A stretch of DNA of 64,000 bases, from positions 124,001 to 188,000 of the forward strand of contig NZ_RPDJ01000028.1 in the NCBI RefSeq assembly GCF_004023625.1, given 5' to 3'. The stretch comes from Streptomyces cavernae (GTDB taxonomy: Bacteria > Actinomycetota > Actinomycetes > Streptomycetales > Streptomycetaceae). Shown one piece after another: positions 8,411 to 16,244 of the stretch. Position 1 is the first letter of the stretch. Each line of letters opens with the position of its first letter. The notes under the pieces are model-generated. The model was not told the origin of the DNA. It searched no databases and worked only from the letters and a program-made list of their open reading frames with translations. The position numbers and the translations under genes are program-made.

Positions 8411-8452
8411 GCGGACGCCGGATCCCCGGGAGGTGATCCGGCGTCATCCGCC
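8411..8452 (+). terminator. Hairpin terminator after 7422-8378
   Basis: GACGCCGGATC (8414-8424) pairs perfectly with GATCCGGCGTC (8435-8445) across a 10-base loop, and the stem extends imperfectly through GGCGG/CCGCC. It lies 33 bases after the stop codon and before the promoter region of the 8500 gene. There is no T-run, as is usual in Streptomyces. Confidence 0.65.
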
Positions 8453-8499
8453 CTCCCGCGCAAGTGCTCCGATTCCTTCCCGTTCGCGGAGGCACCCTG

Positions 8500-9246
8500 A
8501 TGATCACCCGAACCTCTTCGGTCCTGACACACGACGGCCAGCCGGCCGGCCTCGGCCCGGCGGGCAGCAGCGAGCCCGCGTCGTACGGCCTGCCCACGTG
8601 GTACGACGAGCAGCACGCCCGGGAGAACGCGACCCGCTACCTGCCCCGCACCGAGGTGGAGGCGACGATCCGCCGCTACCTGGAGGTGAAGCAGACCAGC
8701 GAGCTCCTGGGGAACATCCCGGGCACCGAGCTCAGCACCGAGCAGTGGCACTCCCTGTGGGCTGCGGACGGTGAGCTCAACGACCTGTACGCGCGGCTCG
8801 ACCAGGCCTGCGCTCTGATCTACCTGCCGGACGGATACCGGCCGTCGTACCTCGACCACCTGGCCGAGGCCTACCGGACGGGCGAGATCGTGTCCGTCCG
8901 TACGGTGCCGATGGTCGGGAACCTGCCCGTCGAGCACCACGCCTCCCTCGGCGTCTCACGGAAGCCGCTGTCGCGGGTGCCGGAGGGAGCGCGCGTCGAG
9001 GCCACCGTGTCGGTCGCCTCGATCCGGCAGGCCAACGGGTACGTGCGCCTGCTGCTGCAGGACGAGGCGGGGCAGGCGGCGCACGCCCGGATCCGCGACG
9101 ACCGCTGCGCCGTGGCCGACCAGGTCCTCGGGCGCCTGCTCCAGGTCGGCGACCGGGTGGTGGTACGCGGCTACGCGGAGCAGGAGCCGGTCCTGCCCGC
9201 CGGTATCAAGACCATCGATGTCTTCACCGTCCAGGCCGCGGCATGA
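8500..9246 (+). CDS. Hypothetical protein with OB-fold-like C-terminus
   Basis: A 248-residue protein starting MITRTSSVLTHDGQPAG; GGAGG lies ~8 bases upstream of the ATG at 8500. The N-terminal two thirds are helical and acidic. The C-terminal ~85 residues (ARVEATVSVASIRQANG, YVRLLLQDEAGQAAHARI, then QVGDRVVVRGYAEQEP) alternate strands and turns like an OB fold of the nucleic-acid-binding type; this is inferred from the strand pattern only. Its stop overlaps the next start by four bases (ATGA at 9243-9246), placing it first in a 8500-10627 operon. Confidence 0.6.
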   Translation: MITRTSSVLTHDGQPAGLGPAGSSEPASYGLPTWYDEQHARENATRYLPRTEVEATIRRYLEVKQTSELLGNIPGTELSTEQWHSLWAADGELNDLYARLDQACALIYLPDGYRPSYLDHLAEAYRTGEIVSVRTVPMVGNLPVEHHASLGVSRKPLSRVPEGARVEATVSVASIRQANGYVRLLLQDEAGQAAHARIRDDRCAVADQVLGRLLQVGDRVVVRGYAEQEPVLPAGIKTIDVFTVQAAA

Positions 9247-9929
9247 GCACGGCCGCCGCGCCGAAGCTGTGGGCCGCCGGCATCGAGGAGACACGCGGCA
9301 GGCTCGCCGAGTGGCTCGATGCCTGCCGACGGCGGCGCGCCGAGGCCCGTGCCTGGTACCAGGCGGGCACGCTGGAGGAGTTGGCGGCGTTGACGGCCCG
9401 GTGGCTGAAGGGCCAGATGTGGTGGACTCCCAACGGCCACGTCGGCGGCCCCGACCCTGAGACGTTGCCCCTGGTCGATGTCCTCGCGGACCTCAACCTC
9501 GCCGGGATCCTCACCGAGACCAGCCAGCCCGGCGAACTGGCCGTACTCCACGGCAGGCCCTGGCGGCAGCGGGCATACGTCACCGTGTTCGTCGCCCACC
9601 CGGAGCCCGCCCAGACGTTGGCCGCGCAGGCCGCCAAGGCCGGACTGGTCGTACGGACGTACCGGCCCGGGCGCCGTGTCGACGAGAACGGGGAACGCGA
9701 CGCCGTCGACGTGACGACCTGGGAGGGCCACGGTGTCATGACCGGGATGGGGGACCGGATATCGCCGCGCGCGGTACGTCGGACCTTCCCCGGCTGCGAC
9801 CGCCAGGCCGTACGCGAGGTCGCCACCGCGTGGCAGGTCACGCTCATCGATCCGCAATGGGGCCGGGACACCGTGCTGTGGCCGTTCCTCACCCGCTTCC
9901 TCAACTCCCTGCAGGCGGTACCGGCGTGA
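9243..9929 (+). CDS. DUF6919-like hypothetical protein
   Basis: A 228-residue protein coupled to both neighbours (ATGA before, GTGA after). The pattern AWYQAGTLEELAALTARWLKGQ, GGPDPETLPLVDVLADLN and GILTETSQPGE resembles a conserved Streptomyces family that I recall as DUF6919, whose members carry an ET.SQPGE core; the assignment is from memory. A second conserved-looking stretch is WEGHGVMTGMGDRISPRAV. No catalytic site is known. Its place between an OB-like protein and a HEAGH protein gives no clear function. Confidence 0.65.
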   Translation: MSTAAAPKLWAAGIEETRGRLAEWLDACRRRRAEARAWYQAGTLEELAALTARWLKGQMWWTPNGHVGGPDPETLPLVDVLADLNLAGILTETSQPGELAVLHGRPWRQRAYVTVFVAHPEPAQTLAAQAAKAGLVVRTYRPGRRVDENGERDAVDVTTWEGHGVMTGMGDRISPRAVRRTFPGCDRQAVREVATAWQVTLIDPQWGRDTVLWPFLTRFLNSLQAVPA

Positions 9930-10627
9930 CTGCCGTGAGCGAGCCCGGCCGGGAACGGGCCCGGCGCACCCCGGTGCAGGCCACCCTCGCGGATCAGGTG
10001 AACGGCACAGCGTCCCTGGACGCCGCCGCGACCGAGGCCTGGCGTACGTACAACGACGGCACGACGAAGCCGCTGCTGAAGGTGGCGTTGCCGTACGAGC
10101 TGGCGCGGCGGTCGGCCGCCTTCCACGAGGCGGGGCACGCCGTCGTCGCCGCCGCGTACGGGGCGCACATCAAGGTCACCGGCGTCATCGACGTGCCCGC
10201 CGAGGGAGTCGAGTGGTCGCTGACCGGGCGCACCGAGTTCGACGGGCCGCCGATCCCGTTCTGGCGGTTCGCCGCGCAGTGCGCCGCCGGCGAGCGCGCG
10301 CAGGCCCGCTACCTGAAGTCCGCACGCCTGTGGTCTGCGGAGAGCGAGGCCGCGTGTGCCCACCACGACGACTTCGAGTACACCGCCGCCTGGTTCGAGA
10401 ACGCCGGCCACGTCCTCACCCGCGATGAGGACCTTCCGGACGACGCCCCCTCCGGCATGTCGTGGACCACGGCGTGCCGGATGGCCGACCTGATGCTGTC
10501 GATGCTGTGGCCCCAGGTGGAAGCCGTGGCCGCCGGTATCGACGCCCGCGGTCTGCTGACCGGGGACCAGGCCGCCGAACTCGCCGGCGCCACCAACCCG
10601 CCGCCCTACACCGGCGACACCGACTGA
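9926..10627 (+). CDS. HEAGH-motif (peptidase M41/FtsH-like) protein without AAA domain
   Basis: A 233-residue protein whose GTG start overlaps the previous stop. Residues 67-71 are HEAGH in the context SAAFHEAGHAVVAAAYGAHI, the zinc-binding helix of FtsH-type M41 and related peptidases. The downstream RFAAQCAAGERAQARYLKSARLW matches the position where M41 proteins have an AG.AAE helix. No AAA ATPase, membrane helix or obvious third Asp ligand is evident, so it is either a compact metalloprotease or a non-catalytic relative. It is the last gene of the coupled 8500-10627 group; a hairpin at 10652-10671 follows. Confidence 0.65.
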   Translation: MTAVSEPGRERARRTPVQATLADQVNGTASLDAAATEAWRTYNDGTTKPLLKVALPYELARRSAAFHEAGHAVVAAAYGAHIKVTGVIDVPAEGVEWSLTGRTEFDGPPIPFWRFAAQCAAGERAQARYLKSARLWSAESEAACAHHDDFEYTAAWFENAGHVLTRDEDLPDDAPSGMSWTTACRMADLMLSMLWPQVEAVAAGIDARGLLTGDQAAELAGATNPPPYTGDTD

Positions 10628-10651
10628 CCACATCCCGCACCACGAACCTCA

Positions 10652-10671
10652 GCCCGGCCGCCGCGCCGGGC
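10652..10671 (+). terminator. Short GC hairpin between 9926-10627 and 10706-11422
   Basis: GCCCGGC (10652-10658) pairs with GCCGGGC (10665-10671) over a 6-base loop. It lies 24 bases after one stop and 34 bases before the next start, so it could be a weak terminator, an attenuator or an mRNA-processing hairpin inside an operon. Confidence 0.4.
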
Positions 10672-10705
10672 CGAGAACGACACCGACGAGGAAGGGAACA
10701 CCGAA

Positions 10706-11422
10706 GTGAGCAGCCACATCGACGCGACGGCCACCGATGGCGAGGACGCCGAATGGATCGCCCGCCAGATCGGGCCCCAGCAGGTCGGAGGCCGGTACTA
10801 CAACGGGTACTGGGGCCAGGAGTACGAGGTCCTCAGGATCGATGACCAGCCGGACAGCTGGGGGCCGTGGGAGATCTCGGTCCGGTGGGCCGACGGCCGC
10901 GAGGACACCCATGCCACGGCGTGGGACGACGAGCGGGACCGCGTCATCGCCCAGCCGCCCGCCCCCGTCGTGACGATCGTGTCCACGGGGCGCTTGCACG
11001 ACGCCGAGGAGTCCGAGTACGCCGACATCCTGTCGCGCGCCACGGTCGCCGTGGATCTCCGCTTCCACTTCCGGGACCCCCATGTCAGCGCCGATCTGCG
11101 CGAGTTGACCGCGCACGACCAGGCGGTGCGCGACACGGTGATGGGCACCCCGGGCGTGCGTGAGCTCCTCGCCGCGACCGCGCTGCAGATCCTGGCGTAC
11201 CTGACCGGCCCGTCCAAGGCGCCGATCACCGTGGTCACCCAGTGCGCCGGCGGACGTCACCGTGCCGCGGTCACGGCCATAGCGCTGCACGCCGTCGTTG
11301 CTGGCGACGTCGAGGAGGCCGCCGCGTACGGGCTGGCCGACGCGGCGAAGGCGTTCGTCGACCGGGGCCTGGTCGTGCAGCTGGCCCACCGTGACATCGA
11401 CCGGGATGTCGTCCATCGCTGA
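10706..11422 (+). CDS. RapZ C-terminal-domain-like protein
   Basis: A 238-residue protein with a GTG start behind GAGGAAGGGA. Residues ~90-238 match the RapZ/YvcJ C-terminal domain pattern: TIVSTG, VDLRFHFRDPHVSADLRELTAHD, TPGV, a central QCAGGRHRAA loop near residue 180, and a terminal VVQLAHRDIDRDV. In E. coli RapZ this domain binds glucosamine-6-phosphate and sRNA. Here the N-terminal P-loop domain is missing and is replaced by ~85 residues with WIARQIGPQQVGGRYYNGYWGQEYEVL, which looks like a small beta domain. Such stand-alone versions occur in Streptomyces; their ligand is unknown. Confidence 0.75.
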   Translation: MSSHIDATATDGEDAEWIARQIGPQQVGGRYYNGYWGQEYEVLRIDDQPDSWGPWEISVRWADGREDTHATAWDDERDRVIAQPPAPVVTIVSTGRLHDAEESEYADILSRATVAVDLRFHFRDPHVSADLRELTAHDQAVRDTVMGTPGVRELLAATALQILAYLTGPSKAPITVVTQCAGGRHRAAVTAIALHAVVAGDVEEAAAYGLADAAKAFVDRGLVVQLAHRDIDRDVVHR

Positions 11423-11473
11423 CCGGCAGCCATGGCAGGTTGTCCGGTGCCACTGAACTTGAACCGGTGCCGC

Positions 11474-11911
11474 TCAGTCGACCTGGAGGACCTCGTTGCG
11501 CAGTGCGCGCAGCAAGGTCAGGGCGTCCTGATTGTCGGCGTCGGTGAACGCGTGGATCGCCAGGAGGATGGATCCGGCGACCAGCTTCGCGGCGGCGGGG
11601 TCGTCGCCGGCGAGAGCTGCCTGATTGTGCAGGGCGTCGGTCAGGACGAAGACGATGCGGGCCGTCGGATCACTGTTGATCTCCGCGACCAGCCGGCCAG
11701 TTTCGTCGTAGTCCATGGTGGCGTCGATGCCGAATGCGGCGATGAGGATGCGGTGGAGTGTGTGCTGTCCGTAGGCGGCCAGCAGTGCCGGCAGCGGCCG
11801 CTCGCCGGCACTGCCCGCCAGGACGGCGAGGGCATCGTCGTTGTTTCCGACGACGGCCTCCAGCGCAGCCAGCGCTCGCAGGTGCTCATCGTCAGTCAGC
11901 TCGATGTCCAT
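11474..11911 (-). CDS. Hypothetical all-helical protein
   Basis: A 145-residue acidic protein: MDIELTDDEHLRALAALEAVVGNNDDALAVLAGSAGERPLPALLAAYGQHTLHRILIAAFGID and a C-terminal half of amphipathic helices ending LRALRNEVLQVD. No cofactor, metal or membrane motif is visible. It is convergent with 10706-11422, with 51 bases between the stop codons. A weak ribosome site precedes the ATG at 11911. Function unknown. Confidence 0.6.
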   Translation of the reverse strand: MDIELTDDEHLRALAALEAVVGNNDDALAVLAGSAGERPLPALLAAYGQHTLHRILIAAFGIDATMDYDETGRLVAEINSDPTARIVFVLTDALHNQAALAGDDPAAAKLVAGSILLAIHAFTDADNQDALTLLRALRNEVLQVD

Positions 11912-12128
11912 GGCACCGCAGGGTAGGCCAACGCCCGGAAGACACGGCGGTGTTCACCGCGAAACCACCCATCAGGGTTTGGCAACCGGCAGCTACCGGT
12001 GTTCGCGGTCAACGTAGGCACGCCACTGACAACGCAGAGAACTCCCTCGCTTCCCGGCTCCGCGCGAAGGATGAGCTATGCGCCAAGTCGGCGTGTGAAT
12101 TGGCCAGTTGTCCCCGACACTCTTCCGT

Positions 12129-12160
12129 GGGACAAAAATAGCCCGGTACATTTTTGTCCC
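12129..12160. promoter_or_regulatory. 11-bp perfect inverted repeat abutting a start codon
   Basis: GGGACAAAAAT (12129-12139) and ATTTTTGTCCC (12150-12160) are perfect reverse complements 10 bases apart. The right arm ends one base before the ATG at 12161. The AT-rich arms contrast with the surrounding GC-rich DNA. The gene probably has a leaderless or very short leader transcript with the operator covering the -10/-35 region. The downstream HTH protein is a plausible autoregulator. Confidence 0.7.
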
Positions 12161-13015
12161 ATGGAAGCACGTTCCCCTAAAGAGGCGGCCCTCGCTGCGT
12201 TGCGGACCTGGCGCAGCTTCATGGACGACCGGAACCCGCTGGTCATCGCAGCCGCCCGGGCAGGCGCATCACAGGCCGAGATCATCGAGGCAAGCGCCCT
12301 GGCCAAGGGGACCGTCCAGACGATCCTCAACTCCCGCCAGGAGGACACACAGGTGACCACCACGACCACCGACCCCCTCGCCGGCCTGCATCACCCGCAC
12401 TACCTGCGAACCGACCGCGAAGGCGTCTTCCGCAAGTTCGTCTTCCGGCCGTTCACCGGCGAGGAGCTGGAGCCGACCAGCGGCGACGACATCTACACCA
12501 CCCACCGCACGACCCTTGGTCCCGACCTCGCCCAGGAACTGACCGACGAGTACCGCGTCGCCCACCAGCAGTGGCAGCTCGCGCGCTTCAAGACCGCGCT
12601 GCGCCCGCTCGCCAAAGAGGCGGCCCCGTTGTGGACCGCCTACGTGACGGCCAAGACCGCCATGGAGGAGATCTTCGCGGCCTTCGACACCACGCCGGAC
12701 ACCATGTGGAAGTCGCAGATCCTGAAGCTGTCCCGCGCGCACGACGCCGCGTGGGAAGCCGCGGTGAACTGGGACTACCACGCCGAGCGCATGGCCGCGC
12801 TGGCCGACGAGCACCTCAAGGGAGTCGCCGTCACCATCGCCCTCATCCAGGAGGCCGCCGCCGAGGCCGGGGTCGACTCCAGGGACTGGAAGATCGAGTA
12901 CTCCGCCGAGGTATACCGCGGCTCGTCCATGGCCGGTGTCCACGACGGCGTACGCCGCCTCATCGACCGCCACAAGACGGAGCTGAAGGCCGGCGGCATG
13001 CTCCGCACGGACTGA
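12161..13015 (+). CDS. HTH-containing protein, candidate autorepressor
   Basis: A 284-residue protein starting MEARSPKEAALAALRTWRSFMDDRNPLVIAAARAG. Residues ~38-57 (ASQAEIIEASALAKGTVQTIL) have helix-turn-helix spacing. The remainder is long helices (FKTALRPLAKEAAPLWTAYVTAKTAMEEIFAAFDTT), likely coiled or packed helices, with no catalytic motif. The frame continues upstream of 12161, but the palindrome ending at 12160 and the clean HTH protein start favour this ATG. The next gene begins 48 bases downstream with its own ribosome site and also carries an HTH, so the two probably work together. Confidence 0.65.
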   Translation: MEARSPKEAALAALRTWRSFMDDRNPLVIAAARAGASQAEIIEASALAKGTVQTILNSRQEDTQVTTTTTDPLAGLHHPHYLRTDREGVFRKFVFRPFTGEELEPTSGDDIYTTHRTTLGPDLAQELTDEYRVAHQQWQLARFKTALRPLAKEAAPLWTAYVTAKTAMEEIFAAFDTTPDTMWKSQILKLSRAHDAAWEAAVNWDYHAERMAALADEHLKGVAVTIALIQEAAAEAGVDSRDWKIEYSAEVYRGSSMAGVHDGVRRLIDRHKTELKAGGMLRTD

Positions 13016-13062
13016 CCCGCTCCCGCACGAAATCGCCCCATCTCCCAAGGAGGACAACGCAC

Positions 13063-14274
13063 ATGACGCACGAGGCCTTAACGGTTCCGGAGATCACGGT
13101 CGCCCGCTACGCGGCACCGCGAGTTCGTTCCGTACCGGTGACCGAAGTGATCACGGCGAAGCCGCTCGGCGGCCGGCGCCCGGGTCACTACCAGCAGGTG
13201 CTGCTGGACACCCGCAGCGGTGAGCTGCGCTTCCACGAGATCCCGGAGAACTGGGAGCCGTGGAACCCCGCCTGGAAGTCGATCAGCGACGTACCGCGCG
13301 ACACCTACAAGCGGTGGCACCCCGGCACGTTCTTCTCGGGCGTCGGACCCCACCAGTGGTTCGAGCCGGTGCCCGAGCTGCTGTCCTGGACCATCGACTC
13401 CGGCGTGGAGGAACTCCCGTACCTGGACGTCGACGCCGCCAACGCGCTGCTGCAGGAGCTGGCACCGTACGCGCAGGCCCTGCTGGACGGCCTCTTCGAC
13501 GCGGGCGGTGACCTCGACTGGTCCGCCGACTCCGGCCACGCCGGCCGCAACATCACGCGCCTGTGCAAGCGGGACCGGAAGGCCGCCGGCCCCGAGGCGG
13601 ACGCCCACCTGGTCGACTACGGCACCATCGTGGCCCGCTTCCCGCAGGTGTACCGGCCGAACCTGCTGCGCAGGTCGCTGGACGAAATGGCCGAGAACTG
13701 CGAGTCGATCACCCGGTACCTCGGGAGCAACGAGCACTGGCACCCGGAGGTCAACGAGGCCTTCGGCATCCCCTACCGCGACGGGAGCGGCAAGGGCCAC
13801 GACGTCCTGGGCGCACGCGCCTGGTACCGGAGCGTCCTCATGAACGGTGACCCCAGGCCGCTCAAGGAGTTCCGGGACTGGGACATCGAGCACGGCCGCC
13901 TGGCCGCCGGTGACATCACGTCCACCTCCACGGACGCCCAACTCGACCACTGGGCCGACCGCGAGGAGGAGAACGCCGCACGACGGGGCTGGCGCCTGCT
14001 GGGAGTACGGGAGGCCGCCTCCGCGTATCGGGACCATCTGCGCGACCGGGTCTGGGACCGGCTGGCCGTCCTCGGTGCCGACATCGCCGAGCTGGAGCAC
14101 TCGACGGACTCCGTGGACAAGGAGCTGGAGTCGACCCGCCAGGAACGCCAGCAACTGGTCACGGACGCGATCGGCTGGGGCCGCAGCGACAGCGAGATCG
14201 CCATCCGTGCCAGGGTGCCCCGGCGGACGGTGCACGAGCTCCGCGACCCCGTGGCCGCGGGGCAACAGAAGTAG
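13063..14274 (+). CDS. Large hypothetical protein with C-terminal helix-turn-helix
   Basis: A 403-residue protein; AAGGAGG lies ~9 bases before the ATG at 13063. The first ~300 residues are rich in Trp, His and acidic residues (HYQQVLLDTRSGELRFHEIPENWEPWNPAWKSI) with no recognised fold. Residues ~345-375 form a likely coiled coil (DIAELEHSTDSVDKELESTRQERQQLV), followed by SDSEIAIRARVPRRTVHELR, which has helix-turn-helix spacing. It follows the HTH gene at 12161 in what looks like a two-gene operon ending at the terminator at 14325-14353. Function unknown; DNA binding is inferred. Confidence 0.65.
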   Translation: MTHEALTVPEITVARYAAPRVRSVPVTEVITAKPLGGRRPGHYQQVLLDTRSGELRFHEIPENWEPWNPAWKSISDVPRDTYKRWHPGTFFSGVGPHQWFEPVPELLSWTIDSGVEELPYLDVDAANALLQELAPYAQALLDGLFDAGGDLDWSADSGHAGRNITRLCKRDRKAAGPEADAHLVDYGTIVARFPQVYRPNLLRRSLDEMAENCESITRYLGSNEHWHPEVNEAFGIPYRDGSGKGHDVLGARAWYRSVLMNGDPRPLKEFRDWDIEHGRLAAGDITSTSTDAQLDHWADREEENAARRGWRLLGVREAASAYRDHLRDRVWDRLAVLGADIAELEHSTDSVDKELESTRQERQQLVTDAIGWGRSDSEIAIRARVPRRTVHELRDPVAAGQQK

Positions 14275-14324
14275 GCGTGCCCGGGACTGCCGTTAACAGC
14301 CCCGGACACCGGATCATCATCCAC

Positions 14325-14353
14325 CCGGAGCCCCGCCCTGTGCGGGGCTCCGG
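14325..14353 (+). terminator. Strong hairpin terminator
   Basis: CCGGAGCCCCGC (14325-14336) pairs perfectly with GCGGGGCTCCGG (14342-14353) over a 5-base loop, 50 bases after the stop of 13063-14274. The sequence that follows is moderately T-rich (CCGTTTCCGGTTCGTTTCC). It lies between convergent genes and may serve both. Confidence 0.85.
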
Positions 14354-14446
14354 CCGTTTCCGGTTCGTTTCCGCGAGCCGGGAACAGCGCGGCAGTTACC
14401 GAGGGCCACGACACAGAGTGCCGTCCTCGAGCACTCGGGAACGCTG

Positions 14447-15433
14447 CTACTCGTCTTGCTCGTTCTCGATCGGCGACTCGCCTCGAACGATCTTCTGCAT
14501 CACGGCTTGCAGCGAGCGCAGCAGCTCCCGCTCGGCATCCTCCGTTCTGAACTCGATGTTCCACTGCCGGACGTCGTCGACCAGGCCCTCAATGGTTTCG
14601 TCGAGGCGCTGCCGCAGCAGACCGGGACGGAGGGCTTCGACCTCGACGGCCGTGTGCGGATCGATGCGTTCGCGCAGGCACTCCTCGCGGTAGCGAGCAA
14701 AGTTGACGTCGCGAGTGTTGACGTCGTGGGTGGTGAGCCGGCCGGAGCGGACGTCATCGGCGGTGATGGCGATCTGCCGGAACTCCAGGTCGAGTTCGCC
14801 ATTGCCGTAGCGCGCCATCCGCTCGACCACCGAGCGAGGGACACATCGGCCGGTAGGGTCCCAGTCGCCGCAGTAGATCACCGTCACGCCTTTGCCCTGG
14901 TGCGCGTATTGCTGCACGGCCTCATAGACGAAGGTCTTGGAGGACTGGCCGCGGCAGGAGTACAGGCCCACGCCCCAGGCAGAGGTGACCGGCAGGAGCA
15001 CGCCACCGACCGAGTCGCTCTCGCACCAGACCTCGACGCGGCGGGACTGTGAGGCCCACAGGTTGCGCCGGTAGCTCTCTGTGTTGTGGTGCATGGCGTC
15101 GTCGAGCGAGTCGTACTGGGTCTCCTGCCGGATCATGCGAGTGCCGTCGGTGATCCACTCCCAAGGCAGCCTCCCGGTCTCCCGCAGGAAGCCGACCTCA
15201 CGGACGACGACGGAGTAGTTCCGGCGGGAGTGGCCGGTGTCCTTGTCCCACAGAAGCCCGATGCCGAGGTAGTAGACGTGGCGGACGCTGCACGGCTGTG
15301 CTGCCTCCGCCAGCTCGCAGATCGCCGCCCGTAGGGTCTCCACCTGCGCTTTTGTACGGCGAGGCCGTTTTATGGAGCTAGCGTCATAACTCGCCATGCT
15401 TCCAGTGAACTCCCGCGGCGGCGCCATCGTCAC
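14447..15433 (-). CDS. Stand-alone Spo11/topoisomerase VI subunit A-like TOPRIM protein
   Basis: A 328-residue protein with a winged-helix-like N-terminal part containing VRHVYYLGIG (Y54/Y55), the position of the DNA-cleaving Tyr in Spo11/TopoVI-A. A TOPRIM pattern follows: RRVEVWCESDSVGGVL (E138) and VTVIYCGDWDPTGR (D190, D192). The intervening PWEWITDGTRM and YRRNLWASQSRR are typical of phage and plasmid relatives. TopoVI A normally needs a GHKL B subunit; none is adjacent, although a GHKL gene occurs 41 kb away. It may cut or nick DNA, or act in mobile-element biology. A GTG at 15433 and an ATG at 15427, the latter with a GAGG site, are the start candidates. Confidence 0.75.
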   Translation of the reverse strand: MTMAPPREFTGSMASYDASSIKRPRRTKAQVETLRAAICELAEAAQPCSVRHVYYLGIGLLWDKDTGHSRRNYSVVVREVGFLRETGRLPWEWITDGTRMIRQETQYDSLDDAMHHNTESYRRNLWASQSRRVEVWCESDSVGGVLLPVTSAWGVGLYSCRGQSSKTFVYEAVQQYAHQGKGVTVIYCGDWDPTGRCVPRSVVERMARYGNGELDLEFRQIAITADDVRSGRLTTHDVNTRDVNFARYREECLRERIDPHTAVEVEALRPGLLRQRLDETIEGLVDDVRQWNIEFRTEDAERELLRSLQAVMQKIVRGESPIENEQDE

Positions 15434-15514
15434 CGCCTCGCGAACCTGCGTGTCTTTCAGCTGATCCCGGGCTACTTACCCCACGCGCCTGTTGAGTCCT
15501 GCGGACCCCGCTGA

Positions 15515-15958
15515 TCAGGCGCTCGCGTCAGCGACAGCCGCGCGGAACTCCTGCGTCATCAGGGTCGCCGAGCCGCGCTGGACGGGAGCATCGCCGGGCT
15601 CCGCCGACACCCTGGCCACCGCGGCGCTCATCCGCTCGTACCTCGCCGCGTCGACCACCGCGCGATGCTCCTCGGGGACCTCCCTGGTGTCCCGAATGGC
15701 GACCATCGTGCCGAAGCGGGTGCCGATCCACCCGATCGTCTCGACCTTCCAGTCCAGCTGCCGGGCCGCCCTGCGCATCGCGGCCCTGATCAGTTCGACT
15801 CCGCCGAGCCCGACGGCTTCCTCGTCGTCCAGGCGCACCTCGTAGGAGCCGCCGTAGCCGCCGGCCCCCTCGGGACAGGTGCGGCGCAGCAACGGGACCA
15901 TGGCTTCGGCCATGGCCATGCAGCGCGAGTCGTTCGCGTAGGAAGCCATCGACGTCAT
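15515..15958 (-). CDS. Hypothetical protein
   Basis: A 147-residue protein starting MTSMASYANDSRCMAMAEAMVPLL. The middle (YEVRLDDEEAVGLGGVELIRAAMRRAARQLDWKVETIGWIGTRFGTMVAIRDTREVPEEH) looks like a small alpha/beta domain with a C-terminal helical tail. Upstream codons in this frame are Arg/Pro-rich and unlike coding sequence, so the ATG at 15958 is preferred. No motif points to a function. It ends 81 bases upstream of the TopoVI A-like gene on the same strand. Confidence 0.55.
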   Translation of the reverse strand: MTSMASYANDSRCMAMAEAMVPLLRRTCPEGAGGYGGSYEVRLDDEEAVGLGGVELIRAAMRRAARQLDWKVETIGWIGTRFGTMVAIRDTREVPEEHRAVVDAARYERMSAAVARVSAEPGDAPVQRGSATLMTQEFRAAVADASA

Positions 15959-16244
15959 CGTAGAACCGCCCGGGCGCCACGGACCGCCGTTCGGCAGGAC
16001 GTTCACTCGAAGAGGACCGCTCCGAGCGCGGCACAGCCAAGTCCCGTGCGGAGAGCGGCTTCCCGGCCGCCAAGGACGAGCAGTCCCTCGGTGCCAGCCG
16101 CGCGCCACCTCGCGTACCTGGAAACCCTGATCCCGGACCGGACGATGATCGACTTAGACCCCCTCGGCCCCGTGAGTCGGTAGAGAATGGTGACATCTGG
16201 GTGCGCGGCGAGCCGCCCGCGTGCGTTTGGGGAGGAGTGCCGGG

